NCBI RefSeq assembly: GCF_000749845.1
Contig: NZ_JQHM01000003.1
Coordinates: 62,001-126,000 of the forward strand
Source of the DNA: Pectobacterium betavasculorum
GTDB taxonomy: Bacteria > Pseudomonadota > Gammaproteobacteria > Enterobacterales > Enterobacteriaceae
Length of the DNA: 64,000 bases
Direction: 5' to 3'
Each line of letters opens with the position of its first letter. Position 1 is the first letter of the stretch. Of the stretch, positions 31,178 through 40,155 are shown one piece after another. The notes below the pieces were generated by a model, which was not told where the DNA came from, ran no database searches, and saw only the letters and a list, made by a program, of their open reading frames with translations. The position numbers and the translations under genes are program-made.

Positions 31178-32278
31178 TTATTTCACACCCCAGATTGCCC
31201 GATAATGGCCTTGATAATCATTTTGCGGGTCATACAAGTTGTTATTACCACCGTCGTTCGCGACGTTTTCGGCGGTTACCAAATGTGCCGGGGTGACATA
31301 GCCAGAAGGCGGCTGTTTGGCAAAAGCGCGGTTAAACTCATCTAGCAACTGCCAGCCGTGCAGCTTCAGAGGCTCTGGCACGGTGGCTGACTGGCTATCG
31401 CCGGAGCGAATACGTTGATAGGCAGAGATGGAACCATCGCCAGCCGAAATGTTGTACGGTGCATTTTTACCGCCTTTACCCGCCGTTTTTAACGACGGTG
31501 CCATGAAATCAAAATACAGGTCGTTAATTGCCAGCGAATACTGGAAGCTGTCGCCATATTTCTGTAACAGACTAAACGTCATGGCAGGCATGCGGTTTGC
31601 GGTATCAGCGAGCGGTGTGTCGATGAATTCCACTACCTTGCAACCGCTGCATTTACCTATTTCGTCTTTCATGACGTTGGCTTTATCAAGAGCGATTTGG
31701 TAAAGAGAATCGGTAAAGATTAAGACATTGGCTTTTCCACCAGATTTAACGATGGCGTATTGCGCGGCGATGCGGGCGACGTCATTCGAATCGGATGTCA
31801 CGTTGTAGAAAATATCGTATTTTGGCAAGGGGCCCGGCTCGGGTACGGCATGCCATGCAGTCAGAATAATGCCTTGTTGAATGGCTTTCTTCAGCGGGAT
31901 TTTGGCGACATTCGGGTTCCAGCCACCAATAACAATGCCATCTGGCTTCTGAGCGATCGCCTGATTGAGCGAGGCCAATTGATCTTTGACGGAACCGCCA
32001 CCGTCCAACGTTTCCAGCTTCCAGCCTGCGGCTTTGGCTGCTTCGCTCAGCCCTTGCTGCACGCCTTGAACACCGCCATTTTTCATATCGGAAGCAATAA
32101 AAATAATCTTCTTATTCGGCTGTAACTGTGGCCCCTGAGTCGGGCCATCCCACTGTGTGCTGCTGGTGGTCGCTTTTGCAACGGCTGCCGTTGCCCGATC
32201 GAGATAGCTATCAGCCCACGTTGACTGGCTGCTTAATAACACGGTGGTCAGTCCTGATAACAGCAAAAAACGTTTCAT
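31178..32278 (-). CDS. Periplasmic sugar-binding protein of ABC importer
   Basis: A 366-residue protein with a signal peptide (MKRFLLLSGLTTVLLSSQST, likely cleaved near WA-DSY). The mature part has the Peripla_BP_4 (ribose-binding) pattern: KIIFIASDMKNGGVQGVQQG, QKPDGIVIGGW, YNVTSDSNDVARIAAQY and NISAGDGSISAYQRIRSGD. It is longer than RbsB, with an extra N-terminal segment after the signal and a longer C-terminus. It lies 14 bases after the permease gene and 14 before the lactonase gene, so it belongs to one operon. The ligand is unknown; a sugar, sugar acid or lactone is expected. Confidence 0.88.
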   Translation of the reverse strand: MKRFLLLSGLTTVLLSSQSTWADSYLDRATAAVAKATTSSTQWDGPTQGPQLQPNKKIIFIASDMKNGGVQGVQQGLSEAAKAAGWKLETLDGGGSVKDQLASLNQAIAQKPDGIVIGGWNPNVAKIPLKKAIQQGIILTAWHAVPEPGPLPKYDIFYNVTSDSNDVARIAAQYAIVKSGGKANVLIFTDSLYQIALDKANVMKDEIGKCSGCKVVEFIDTPLADTANRMPAMTFSLLQKYGDSFQYSLAINDLYFDFMAPSLKTAGKGGKNAPYNISAGDGSISAYQRIRSGDSQSATVPEPLKLHGWQLLDEFNRAFAKQPPSGYVTPAHLVTAENVANDGGNNNLYDPQNDYQGHYRAIWGVK

Positions 32279-32292
32279 AGGGTGTGCTCCTG

Positions 32293-33423
32293 TTAGGGAT
32301 GTGTCACGTTATGGTTATTGTTTTCTGGAGGCGTGCTTTTCTGATGAGAAGGCTCCTGGTGATGGCGCTGTGGTGAGCCAGCCTGACGACGTTGTACGGC
32401 TTTTTGATTCAATAAGCGGCGGCGCTGGGCATAGCCTGCCAGCGTGATCGAGAGCAGCAGAGTGGCTCCGTTAAATAACGGCTCAACCCAGAATTCACCG
32501 CCAAACTGCTGGATACCGGCGATACCAATCGCAAGAATGGCGATGCCGATAACCGTTCCCCAGACGTTCACTCGACCGGGGCGAAGCGTGGTACTGCCAA
32601 GGAACGCACCAACCAGCGCAGGCAAGAGATAATCCATACCCACACTAGCCTGTCCGACCCCTTGTTCTGCGGCGATTAACACGCCGCTAAAGCCAGTCAA
32701 TACGCTGGAAGTGATGAAGGCACCGATAGTAAAACGGTTAACGGAAATCCCATTGAGCCGTGCTGCGGCAGGATTGCCCCCTACGGCATACATGCAGCGG
32801 CCAAGAGGCGTATGTTCAGTGACGAGCCATAAGACAATGGCGACAAGCAGGACATAGAAGGCAACGATAGGGATTCCGCCGATCTCGGTATGGTGCAGAG
32901 CAATAAAAGCATCGGGTAGATCGCCAACAATCTGGCGGCCGCCCGAATGCCACAGTGCTACGGCGTACAGTACGGTGCCAGACCCCAGCGTGGCGACGAA
33001 GCTATCGATATCGGCTAATGCCACCAGAATGCCGTTGAGCAAACCGTATAGCGCTGAAATGACCAGTACCGTCAGCACGGCCATCTGCCATGAGAAGCCG
33101 TATTCCACCTGAAGCGTAATCGCCAGAATGTGCCAGAGCACGATGCCAAAACCGACGTTGAGATCGATCTTTCCGACGATCATTGGAATCGTCGCGGCCA
33201 GTGCCAGCAGGGCGATTTTGGCTTTGCTGGAGAGGATTGCCTGTAGCGTCAACATGGAAGCGAATGACGGCGTTGCGAGTGAAAATAGAATAACCAGCGC
33301 GATGCACAGTAACAGCAAGCCATAGCGGGTCAGAATTTGCATCAGCCAAGGGCCAGCACCATCCTGTGCCAGACTCACTCGCTGCTCTAGCGCCGTTGAT
33401 TTTACCGATGTTTTATTAGACAT
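32293..33423 (-). CDS. RbsC-type permease of sugar ABC importer
   Basis: A 376-residue inner-membrane protein with about ten hydrophobic segments and the RbsC-family coupling region GRCMYAVGGNPAAARLNGI. Other family segments are MIVGKIDLNVGFGIVLWH and FLGSTTLRPGRVNVWGT. An unusual feature is a C-terminal tail of roughly 40 residues after the last membrane segment, rich in Arg, Gln, His and Pro (for example QRRQAGSPQRHHQEPSHQ), longer than normal for the family. The ATG at 33423 has GAAGGAAG upstream. It lies between the ATPase gene (87-base gap) and the binding-protein gene. Confidence 0.9.
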   Translation of the reverse strand: MSNKTSVKSTALEQRVSLAQDGAGPWLMQILTRYGLLLLCIALVILFSLATPSFASMLTLQAILSSKAKIALLALAATIPMIVGKIDLNVGFGIVLWHILAITLQVEYGFSWQMAVLTVLVISALYGLLNGILVALADIDSFVATLGSGTVLYAVALWHSGGRQIVGDLPDAFIALHHTEIGGIPIVAFYVLLVAIVLWLVTEHTPLGRCMYAVGGNPAAARLNGISVNRFTIGAFITSSVLTGFSGVLIAAEQGVGQASVGMDYLLPALVGAFLGSTTLRPGRVNVWGTVIGIAILAIGIAGIQQFGGEFWVEPLFNGATLLLSITLAGYAQRRRLLNQKAVQRRQAGSPQRHHQEPSHQKSTPPENNNHNVTHP

Positions 33424-33510
33424 TATTTTCTTCCTTCGAACAGGTGAGGCTGTGTGAGCGTCTAGAATTTTTTACTGTCGATTCAGTTCGCCTGTGCAAT
33501 AACGTGCCAT

Positions 33511-35040
33511 TCAGGCCGAAGCCGTGGTTTCTGCCATACTGGCAGATGCCAATTCCAATAAGTTGGCGAAAGAAACCTGTTGATTTTTGAGTTCGCCGAC
33601 GACATTGCCCCGATTGAAAACCAGTGCACGATTGCAAATGTGGGCGATCTCCTCGAAATCATTGGAGATCACCAGCACCGCAATGCCCTCCGCCAGTGAC
33701 TTATTCAATAGATGGTAAATTTCGGCGCGGGCACCGACATCAACGCCCGCAGTGGGATCTTCCAGGATCAGCAGCGGTGCTCCGAGGTGCATCCAGCGTG
33801 CCATCACCACTTTCTGTTGGTTGCCGCCGGACAGTGCACTGATGTCGATATTGACGTTTTTGGGGCGAACATCGAACAGTTGTACTTTCCACCAGCTTGC
33901 CCCTATCTCTTCGCGGCGGCTGTAGCGTGAAAAGAGCTTATGTCCACTGGCGCAGGGGTTGATAAACAGGTTCTCGCGTACGCTCATCGACATCACCAGG
34001 CTTTCATTGGTGCGATCGCCTGCGACCAGCGATACGCCGTGAGCCATCGCCTGTTGCGGTGAGCTAGCGTGGTAAGGTGTATCACGAAACTGAATTTCTC
34101 CGCTGTCGCATTGGCGTAGCCCGAACAGCAAACGGCCTATCTCTTCCTGGCCTGCGCCGCGCAGACCAGCCAGTGCGAGCATTTCCCCCGGTTGCAGGCT
34201 AAAGCTGACCGGGCCGATATCGCCTACAGTCACATTTTTTACTTGTAGAACAGGAGAGGAAGGAGCAGGTAAGGGTTCGCGCTGATCGCCGGGCATGGCT
34301 TCACCCACAATCAATTGCACCAGATCGCGCAGCGAATAATCCGCCGTTCTACCGCCTGCGACATAGCGGCCATCACGCATGACGCAGACACGATCGGCGA
34401 TGTCGATCACTTCATCCAGTCGATGAGTGACGTAAATCATGCCCACTTTTTTCGCACGCAATCGGTTAATAACGGAAAAAAGATGGCGGACATCATTTGC
34501 CGGAAGCGAGGCGGTGGGTTCATCCAGCACCAGCAGTTCGGCATTCACGGCGACGGCTCGCGCGATGGCGAGTAGTGATTTTTCCGTACGCGAGAGTTCG
34601 AACACACGAGCATCGGGATCGAGTGCGATCCCGACATCTTGTAGCGCCTGGCTGGCACGCAGACGGATCGCACGCCAGTCAATTAATCCAAAACGGCGTG
34701 GAAACCCCATGACCAGTGCCATGTTTTCCGCCACCGTCATCCACTCGATCAGCCCCAGATCCTGATGAATAAACGCAATAGGCTGGAGGCCATCACTTTT
34801 TATCGCTGCGGCTGACGTTATGCTGGTTCCACGGAATTGAATATCACCGCCATCGCAGGGGTAGACGCCTGCGAGGACTTTAATGAGTGTCGATTTCCCC
34901 GCGCCATTTTCGCCCAGTAGCGCGAGCACCTCGCCCGGCATGACCTGAAGACTGACATCATTAACGGCAATATTGCCGCCAAAGCGTTTAGTGATATGGC
35001 TAAGCGCAAGTATGGGTTGATCCGCATTGGTTTGATTCAT
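33511..35040 (-). CDS. Sugar ABC importer ATPase with two nucleotide domains
   Basis: A 509-residue protein with two fused ATP-binding cassettes, as in RbsA/XylG/MglA. Domain 1 has Walker A GENGAGKSTLIKVL, a degenerate signature ELSRTEKSLLAIARA and Walker B LLVLDEPTASLP. Domain 2 has a degenerate Walker A (GLRGAGQEEIGRLL) but an intact signature ALSGGNQQKVVMARW and Walker B LLILEDPTAGVD. This asymmetry is normal for the family. The ATG at 35040 has AAGGG upstream; an in-frame start at 35064 adds eight residues. It is the first gene of the ABC-lactonase operon, reading away from yiaJ. Confidence 0.92.
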   Translation of the reverse strand: MNQTNADQPILALSHITKRFGGNIAVNDVSLQVMPGEVLALLGENGAGKSTLIKVLAGVYPCDGGDIQFRGTSITSAAAIKSDGLQPIAFIHQDLGLIEWMTVAENMALVMGFPRRFGLIDWRAIRLRASQALQDVGIALDPDARVFELSRTEKSLLAIARAVAVNAELLVLDEPTASLPANDVRHLFSVINRLRAKKVGMIYVTHRLDEVIDIADRVCVMRDGRYVAGGRTADYSLRDLVQLIVGEAMPGDQREPLPAPSSPVLQVKNVTVGDIGPVSFSLQPGEMLALAGLRGAGQEEIGRLLFGLRQCDSGEIQFRDTPYHASSPQQAMAHGVSLVAGDRTNESLVMSMSVRENLFINPCASGHKLFSRYSRREEIGASWWKVQLFDVRPKNVNIDISALSGGNQQKVVMARWMHLGAPLLILEDPTAGVDVGARAEIYHLLNKSLAEGIAVLVISNDFEEIAHICNRALVFNRGNVVGELKNQQVSFANLLELASASMAETTASA

Positions 35041-35505
35041 GTGATTCGCCCTTGTGTTCAGCACACGCTGCGATGCGGTGCAAAATCGTTAAGCAACCTG
35101 TTCCCGCTGATTCTGGGCGGTAAACACCCTGAAGATGGTGTGGCAGGAATGAAATCAGCAATGATTTGTCGTTTTAATGAACTTTATATTTCAATATGCG
35201 AAATTCAATTTCAAAAACAATATACCGAAGATTGCGCTAAAGCAAAGGCAAAGGGGTTTTAAATCTTATTTAAAAACAATGGCTTATTTTTGTTGTTTCG
35301 TATTTGTGATGTACTGCTCACTTCATGGGCAGGGGAGGGTTGCGTATTCAGGGAGCCATTCCGACAATGAAACGGCGTTCCACTTCAACTCATGCAGGCC
35401 TTGCGGTAACATTGCTATTCTTAAGCGAAATGGATGGCGGCGACACACTGCGTTGCAGCAGCTTCTGTGCAAGCACAGCCTAGCCCCTTGTTCTGGAGAT
35501 CAGTT
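35041..35505. other. Divergent control region of the ABC operon and yiaJ
   Basis: About 465 bases between divergent starts, holding YiaJ-type operator B at 35188-35216. The operator lies about 150 bases before the ABC ATPase start and 290 before yiaJ. The part around 35160-35290 is AT-rich, as expected of promoters. No protein gene was recognised. Confidence 0.6.
35188..35216. promoter_or_regulatory. Candidate YiaJ (PlaR) operator B
   Basis: A 29-bp site with the same ATTTC-N7-GAAAT-N3-ATTTC plan as the one before yiaK; its core gaaattcaatttc is a perfect 5+3+5 inverted repeat. It lies between the ABC operon and yiaJ and could control both. Confidence 0.75.
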
Positions 35506-36324
35506 ATGAGCCCGAAAGCTGTTAATGAGAAAGACGATCAAAAAGAAAAACCGCTGGGGAGTCAGAGTCTATTTCGTGGTTTACAATTGATTGAAATTCT
35601 GAGTAATTTTCCTAACGGTTGTCCACTCGCCCATTTGTCTGAACTAGCGGGTATGAACAAAAGTACCGTACACCGATTGCTACAGGGGCTGCACACCAGC
35701 GGCTATGTCACGCAGGCACCTTCACCGGGCAGCTATCGTCTGACGACCAAATTTATCTCCATTGGGCAGAAAGCATTATCTTCTCTGAATATTATTCACG
35801 TTGCTTCGCCTCATCTGGTGCAACTGAATCTGGAAGTGGGGGAAACGGTAAACTTTTCCAGCCGTGAAGACGATCATGTCATCCTGATCTACAAGTTGGA
35901 GCCGACGACGGGCATGATGCGCACCCGCGCTTACATCGGTCAGCACATGCCGCTTTACTGTTCCGCCATGGGAAAAATTTTTATGGCGTATGGTAAAAGC
36001 GACTACCCTGCGTACTATTGGCAAACTCACCAGAGTGATATTCAGCCCCTCACGCGGAATACCATCACAGAGCTGCCGAAGATGTATGAAGAGCTGGAAG
36101 ATATTCGTCAGAAAGGATTGGCGATGGATCGTGAGGAAAATGAGCTTGGCGTATCCTGCATTGCCGCACCGGTATTTGATATTCAGCAGCGGGTTCCTTA
36201 TGCGGTATCAGTATCGTTGCCTACCGCCAAGCTACAGCAAATCGGTATGAAATCGCTGGTTAAGCCAGTTATCGCTACCGCCCAGCGTATTTCTCTGGAA
36301 CTGGGTTTTGTCACCCCCGATTAA
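35506..36324 (+). CDS. yiaJ: IclR-family regulator YiaJ (PlaR)
   Basis: A 272-residue IclR-family regulator. The N-terminal winged helix-turn-helix spans about residues 20-80 (QSLFRGLQLIEILSNFPNG, LSELAGMNKSTVHRLLQGL). The C-terminal effector domain contains VNFSSREDDHVILIYKLEP, YIGQHMPLYCSAMGKIFMA and MDREENELGVSCIAAPV. It resembles E. coli YiaJ very closely over its whole length. YiaJ represses the yia-sgb genes in E. coli. The ATG at 35506 follows CTGGAG; an in-frame start at 35434 would add 24 residues without family resemblance. It is divergent from the ABC operon with a candidate operator in between. Confidence 0.95.
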   Translation: MSPKAVNEKDDQKEKPLGSQSLFRGLQLIEILSNFPNGCPLAHLSELAGMNKSTVHRLLQGLHTSGYVTQAPSPGSYRLTTKFISIGQKALSSLNIIHVASPHLVQLNLEVGETVNFSSREDDHVILIYKLEPTTGMMRTRAYIGQHMPLYCSAMGKIFMAYGKSDYPAYYWQTHQSDIQPLTRNTITELPKMYEELEDIRQKGLAMDREENELGVSCIAAPVFDIQQRVPYAVSVSLPTAKLQQIGMKSLVKPVIATAQRISLELGFVTPD

Positions 36325-36444
36325 GCATTAGGCTGACTAATGCCTGATTAGAAATATCCATTTCATCTAATGATTTTCCCTTCGTATGATGTGCGTGTGA
36401 AATCGGCATGCGCCGCTACTGGCGCTTTATTTACGAGGAAAATC

Positions 36445-37059
36445 ATGTTTGCTGTTTTTCTGCAAGGCGTTCTGTTAGGCGCAGCGATGATTCTGCCATT
36501 GGGTCCACAGAATGCATTCGTCATGAATCAGGGAATTCGCCGACAGTATCACTTGATGGTGGCGCTGCTATGTGCTGTGAGTGACATGGTGTTGATTAGC
36601 GCGGGTATTTTTGGGGGTAGCGCGCTGCTCAGCCAGTCTTCGTTATTGTTAGGAGCGGTGACCTGGGGCGGCGTTGCGTTTTTGCTCTGGTTCGGCTGGG
36701 GAGCAATGAGAACGGCCTTCAGCAAGAATATTACGCTAGCCAGTGCTGACGTTATGAAGCAGAGCCGCTGGCGTATTATTGCCACTATGTTGGCAGTGAC
36801 CTGGCTTAATCCGCACGTCTATCTGGATACCTTTGTGGTGTTGGGGAGCTTGGGGAGTCAGTTTACGGATAATGATCGAAGCTGGTTTGCGCTGGGGACG
36901 ATAACGGCTTCCTTTACCTGGTTCTTTGCGTTGGCATTATTGGCAGCCTGGCTGGCACCGTGGCTGAATACGCCTCGGGTACAGCGAGCTATCAACTTTT
37001 TTGTCGGTGTAGTGATGTGGGGAATCGCTTTACAGTTGGCGCGTCATGGCTGGCAATAA
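36445..37059 (+). CDS. argO: Arginine exporter ArgO (LysE family)
   Basis: A 204-residue LysE/ArgO family membrane protein (E. coli ArgO about 211) with five to six hydrophobic segments. It exports arginine and its toxic analogue canavanine. The family signature at the N-terminus is [37 protein letters not shown] comes later. The ATG at 36445 has CGAGGA upstream; an in-frame start at 36370 would add 25 unrelated residues. argP, the activator of argO in E. coli, is encoded about 1 kb downstream on the opposite strand. Confidence 0.94.
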   Translation: MFAVFLQGVLLGAAMILPLGPQNAFVMNQGIRRQYHLMVALLCAVSDMVLISAGIFGGSALLSQSSLLLGAVTWGGVAFLLWFGWGAMRTAFSKNITLASADVMKQSRWRIIATMLAVTWLNPHVYLDTFVVLGSLGSQFTDNDRSWFALGTITASFTWFFALALLAAWLAPWLNTPRVQRAINFFVGVVMWGIALQLARHGWQ

Positions 37060-37234
37060 TGATTCCGATTTACGCTATGTTTCAGAAATTCACCTATATT
37101 GTGTGGAGTCGGTAATACGTTATGTTGTCTGGTAAAGATACCCTTCTTGTATCTTTCATTCTGGAACGTGCTGTGTCGAGGCAGGAAGAACCTGCCGGGC
37201 CACATGCGTGACGAAACATAAGTAAGGAGAGAGC

Positions 37235-37975
37235 GTGAAGCGAGGTATGATGAAGCTCAATGCACTGGCGCTGGCCACCGCACTAGGATTTGGCGGCGCA
37301 TCGATGGCCGTACAGGCTGCGGAACTGCCGGATGGTCCGCATATCGTGACGTCGGGGACATCCAGCGTAGACGCGACACCCGATATTGCGCGTCTGGCAA
37401 TTGAAGTGAGTGTGTCATCAAAGGATGCAGCGGACGCGAAAAAGCAGGTTGATGCTCGCGTTGCACAATATTTTGATTTTCTGAGTAAAAACGGCATTGA
37501 GAAAAAAGACATTAATGCAGCAAATTTACGCACGCAGCCAGAATATGACTATCTGAAAACCGGCGGTTCGGTGCTGAAAGGCTATCGTGCGGTGCGTCAG
37601 GTGGAAGTGACGCTGCGTCAATTAGATAAACTGAACGAACTGCTAGATGGTGCGTTGAAATCGGGGCTGAATGAAATTCGCACGGTGGAACTGGGCGTTG
37701 CTAACCCGGAAACGTATCGCGATGAAGCGCGTAAGCAAGCCATCGAGCAGGCGACGAATCAGGCTGCGTCGTTGGCACAGGGCTTCAACGCCAAGCTGGG
37801 GCCGATCTACAGCGTTCGCTACCATGTTGCCAACTATCAGCCGATGCCAATGGCACGGATGTTTAAAACGGCAGATGCGGCAGCACAAAGCGAAGCGGCG
37901 CAAACGTATGAACAACAAACCATTCACTTTGACGATCAGGTGGATGTTGTATTTGAGTTGCAGCGCACGCAATAA
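37235..37975 (+). CDS. yggE: YggE, periplasmic SIMPL/DUF541 family protein
   Basis: A 246-residue protein with an N-terminal signal peptide (LNALALATALGFGGASMAVQ, cleavage near AA-ELP). The SIMPL (DUF541) domain starts ELPDGPHIVTSGTSSVDATP. The length matches E. coli YggE, linked to resistance to oxidative stress. The GTG at 37235 was chosen because GGAG lies five bases upstream. ATG codons at 37247 and 37250 are too close to the next GAGG. The gene lies between argO and argP as in E. coli. Confidence 0.92.
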   Translation: MKRGMMKLNALALATALGFGGASMAVQAAELPDGPHIVTSGTSSVDATPDIARLAIEVSVSSKDAADAKKQVDARVAQYFDFLSKNGIEKKDINAANLRTQPEYDYLKTGGSVLKGYRAVRQVEVTLRQLDKLNELLDGALKSGLNEIRTVELGVANPETYRDEARKQAIEQATNQAASLAQGFNAKLGPIYSVRYHVANYQPMPMARMFKTADAAAQSEAAQTYEQQTIHFDDQVDVVFELQRTQ

Positions 37976-38002
37976 GTGATGTGCTAGCGAATTGATCGTA
38001 CT

Positions 38003-38036
38003 AACAGGCCTGTTCAGACAGGCCTGTTGGATTTTA
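38003..38036. terminator. Terminator between convergent yggE and argP
   Basis: A perfect 11-bp stem aacaggcctgt/acaggcctgtt with a 4-base loop, followed on the plus strand by ggatttta. Confidence 0.75.
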
Positions 38037-38065
38037 TCACGACTCAGGAGCGCGACTTCAGTACG

Positions 38066-38959
38066 TTATGACTGTCTCAGAACCTGATGGCCGTGTGAGA
38101 GCAGGGCATCCGTTACTTTCCTCATCATCCGACTTTCCGGCGCGAAGCGATGCCAGTAGAGCATCCGGCGCTGAAATAGCCCCGGCGTCAGGTCGACTAA
38201 TTCGTTGTTGGCAAGTTCTCTCTCGATTTGCAGATGGGGGATCATGCAGCAGGTTGTGCCCTGTCTTGCCAGTTGTACGAAGGCTTCCGATGAATTCACG
38301 ATATGGCAGGGAACGCTGCCCGGCGACAAATCAAAGTTCTGTTGTAAAAAAGCCTGATGCATGTCATCCAGATGATCGAAGGCGACGGCGGGCGCGCGCA
38401 GCAGCGCCGAGCGAGTCACACCATTTGGGAAATAGCGAGCAGCAAAGGCTGGCGACGCGACAAACAGATAATCCAGTGCGCCCAGCTTATCCACCAGACA
38501 GCTCGGTAACGGCTGAGACTGAATACTCACTGCACCGACCACTTCACCCCGACGCAATCTTTCCTGGGTGCGCGTTTCATCCTCGACTTGCAAATTAAGG
38601 CGAATCGGTGAATCCACCAGCACTGGCTGTAACGCGGGCAGCAACCAGGTCGCCAGGCTGTCGGCGTTTACCGCCAGCGATAGTAGCAGTGGAATATCGC
38701 TGCTGGTTTCATTTCCCAGCCACTCTTCTTCCAGTAACTCTACCTGATGAAGCAGAGCCAGGAGCTTTTGCCCTTGTTCCGTTGGACGAGGTGGGATAGT
38801 TCTGACCAGCAGCGGCTGGCCGAACAGATTTTCCAACTGCTTAATACGCTGTGAAACGGCAGATTGGGTAATACACAATTTTTGGGCAGCGCGTTCAAAA
38901 CCACGTTCGCGGATGACAGCATCCAGAGCCTGAAGCGTTCGATAGTCCGGGCGTTTCAT
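38066..38959 (-). CDS. argP: LysR-type regulator ArgP (IciA)
   Basis: A 297-residue LysR-family regulator, the same length as E. coli ArgP. The N-terminal helix-turn-helix is [20 protein letters not shown] (about residues 18-37), followed by the dimerisation helix and a two-lobed effector domain. ArgP activates argO with arginine and is made inactive by lysine; it also controls several lysine genes. The ATG at 38959 ([16 protein letters not shown]) was chosen on family N-terminus. The open frame upstream to 39139 adds 60 residues with no resemblance to the family. Confidence 0.96.
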   Translation of the reverse strand: MKRPDYRTLQALDAVIRERGFERAAQKLCITQSAVSQRIKQLENLFGQPLLVRTIPPRPTEQGQKLLALLHQVELLEEEWLGNETSSDIPLLLSLAVNADSLATWLLPALQPVLVDSPIRLNLQVEDETRTQERLRRGEVVGAVSIQSQPLPSCLVDKLGALDYLFVASPAFAARYFPNGVTRSALLRAPAVAFDHLDDMHQAFLQQNFDLSPGSVPCHIVNSSEAFVQLARQGTTCCMIPHLQIERELANNELVDLTPGLFQRRMLYWHRFAPESRMMRKVTDALLSHGHQVLRQS

Positions 38960-39201
38960 GAAAGTCAAAATCCCCTGAATGAGTCTATTTTTTTTCACTA
39001 TGCCACATTTTGCTGATTTGCCATGCAGAAATCTTATTTTTGGCTGTTGTGCGCAATCACGATTCAGCACGATATGAGGGAAATTGATGTGCATGAAATA
39101 ATGCAGCGGCGGTGAAGTGAATTTGCACGCTTTCCCCAACGCGCATGTTCTATAATACGCACACGTTTTCGTATATCGATTCTACAGGCCAAAAGCAGAT
39201 T

Positions 39202-39861
39202 ATGACGCAAGATGAACTGAAAAAAGCAGTGGGATGGGCAGCGCTTGACTATGTTCGCCCTGACACCATTGTGGGAGTAGGAACCGGATCGACGGCAGCT
39301 CACTTTATTGATGCGCTGGGTTCGATAAAGCATCAGATCAAAGGCGCGGTTTCCAGCTCGGATGCCTCAACGGAAAAGTTGAAAAGTCTGGGTATTCCCG
39401 TTTTTGATGCCAATGATGTGGATTCGCTGGATGTTTATGTGGACGGCGCGGATGAGATCAACGGGCACATGCAGATGATTAAAGGCGGTGGAGCGGCGTT
39501 GACCCGTGAGAAAATCATTTCGGCACTGTCGCGTCAGTTCATCTGCATTGTTGATGCATCAAAACAGGTTGATGTACTGGGTAAATTCCCGTTGCCGGTT
39601 GAAGTCATTCCGATGGCGCGTTCTTACGTTGCCCGTGAACTCGTGAAACTGGGTGGGCAGCCGGAATATCGCCAGGGTGTGGTGACGGATAACGGCAACG
39701 TCATTTTGGACGTACACAACCTGAATATCATGGATGCTGTCGCGGTAGAAAACCACATTAATGGTATCCCTGGTGTGGTGACCGTTGGGTTGTTTGCCAA
39801 CCGCGGTGCGGATGTGGCGTTAGTCGGCACGCCTGATGGTGTAAAAACCGTCGTTAAATGA
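39202..39861 (+). CDS. rpiA: Ribose-5-phosphate isomerase A
   Basis: A 219-residue enzyme, the same length as E. coli RpiA. It interconverts ribose-5-P and ribulose-5-P. Motifs in order: [16 protein letters not shown] (phosphate loop, about residues 25-40), [30 protein letters not shown] with catalytic Asp and Glu, and the Lys-containing [12 protein letters not shown]. The ATG at 39202 gives [16 protein letters not shown]. An in-frame start at 39145 would add 19 residues. A strong terminator follows. Confidence 0.97.
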   Translation: MTQDELKKAVGWAALDYVRPDTIVGVGTGSTAAHFIDALGSIKHQIKGAVSSSDASTEKLKSLGIPVFDANDVDSLDVYVDGADEINGHMQMIKGGGAALTREKIISALSRQFICIVDASKQVDVLGKFPLPVEVIPMARSYVARELVKLGGQPEYRQGVVTDNGNVILDVHNLNIMDAVAVENHINGIPGVVTVGLFANRGADVALVGTPDGVKTVVK

Positions 39862-39873
39862 GTGAGTGATTGT

Positions 39874-39908
39874 TCTGACGTGGTGGACGTCCACGTCAGA
39901 TATTTTTT
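39874..39908 (+). terminator. Terminator of rpiA
   Basis: A perfect 10-bp stem tctgacgtgg/ccacgtcaga with a 7-base loop, ending in tatttttt. Confidence 0.88.
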
Positions 39909-40155
39909 AGCTAAAAATATCTATTTAGTTAACAGCTCATTTTTGGTACTTAATATCACATTTTCTTATTTTGTTTATCGCCGATATGGCGATGCACATC
40001 TTTGGCAATATTTTTTGCCATAAATCAGGTGCGCTTCTCTATGGTGCGCTTCAGGCGAAGCAATCGTTTGTATTGCTGACGGCGTAATTTTTGTTATGTT
40101 GGCAGAGGCTATTTAGCACTCTGTCACATTTGAAGTCTGAAAATAAGGTCGGGAA

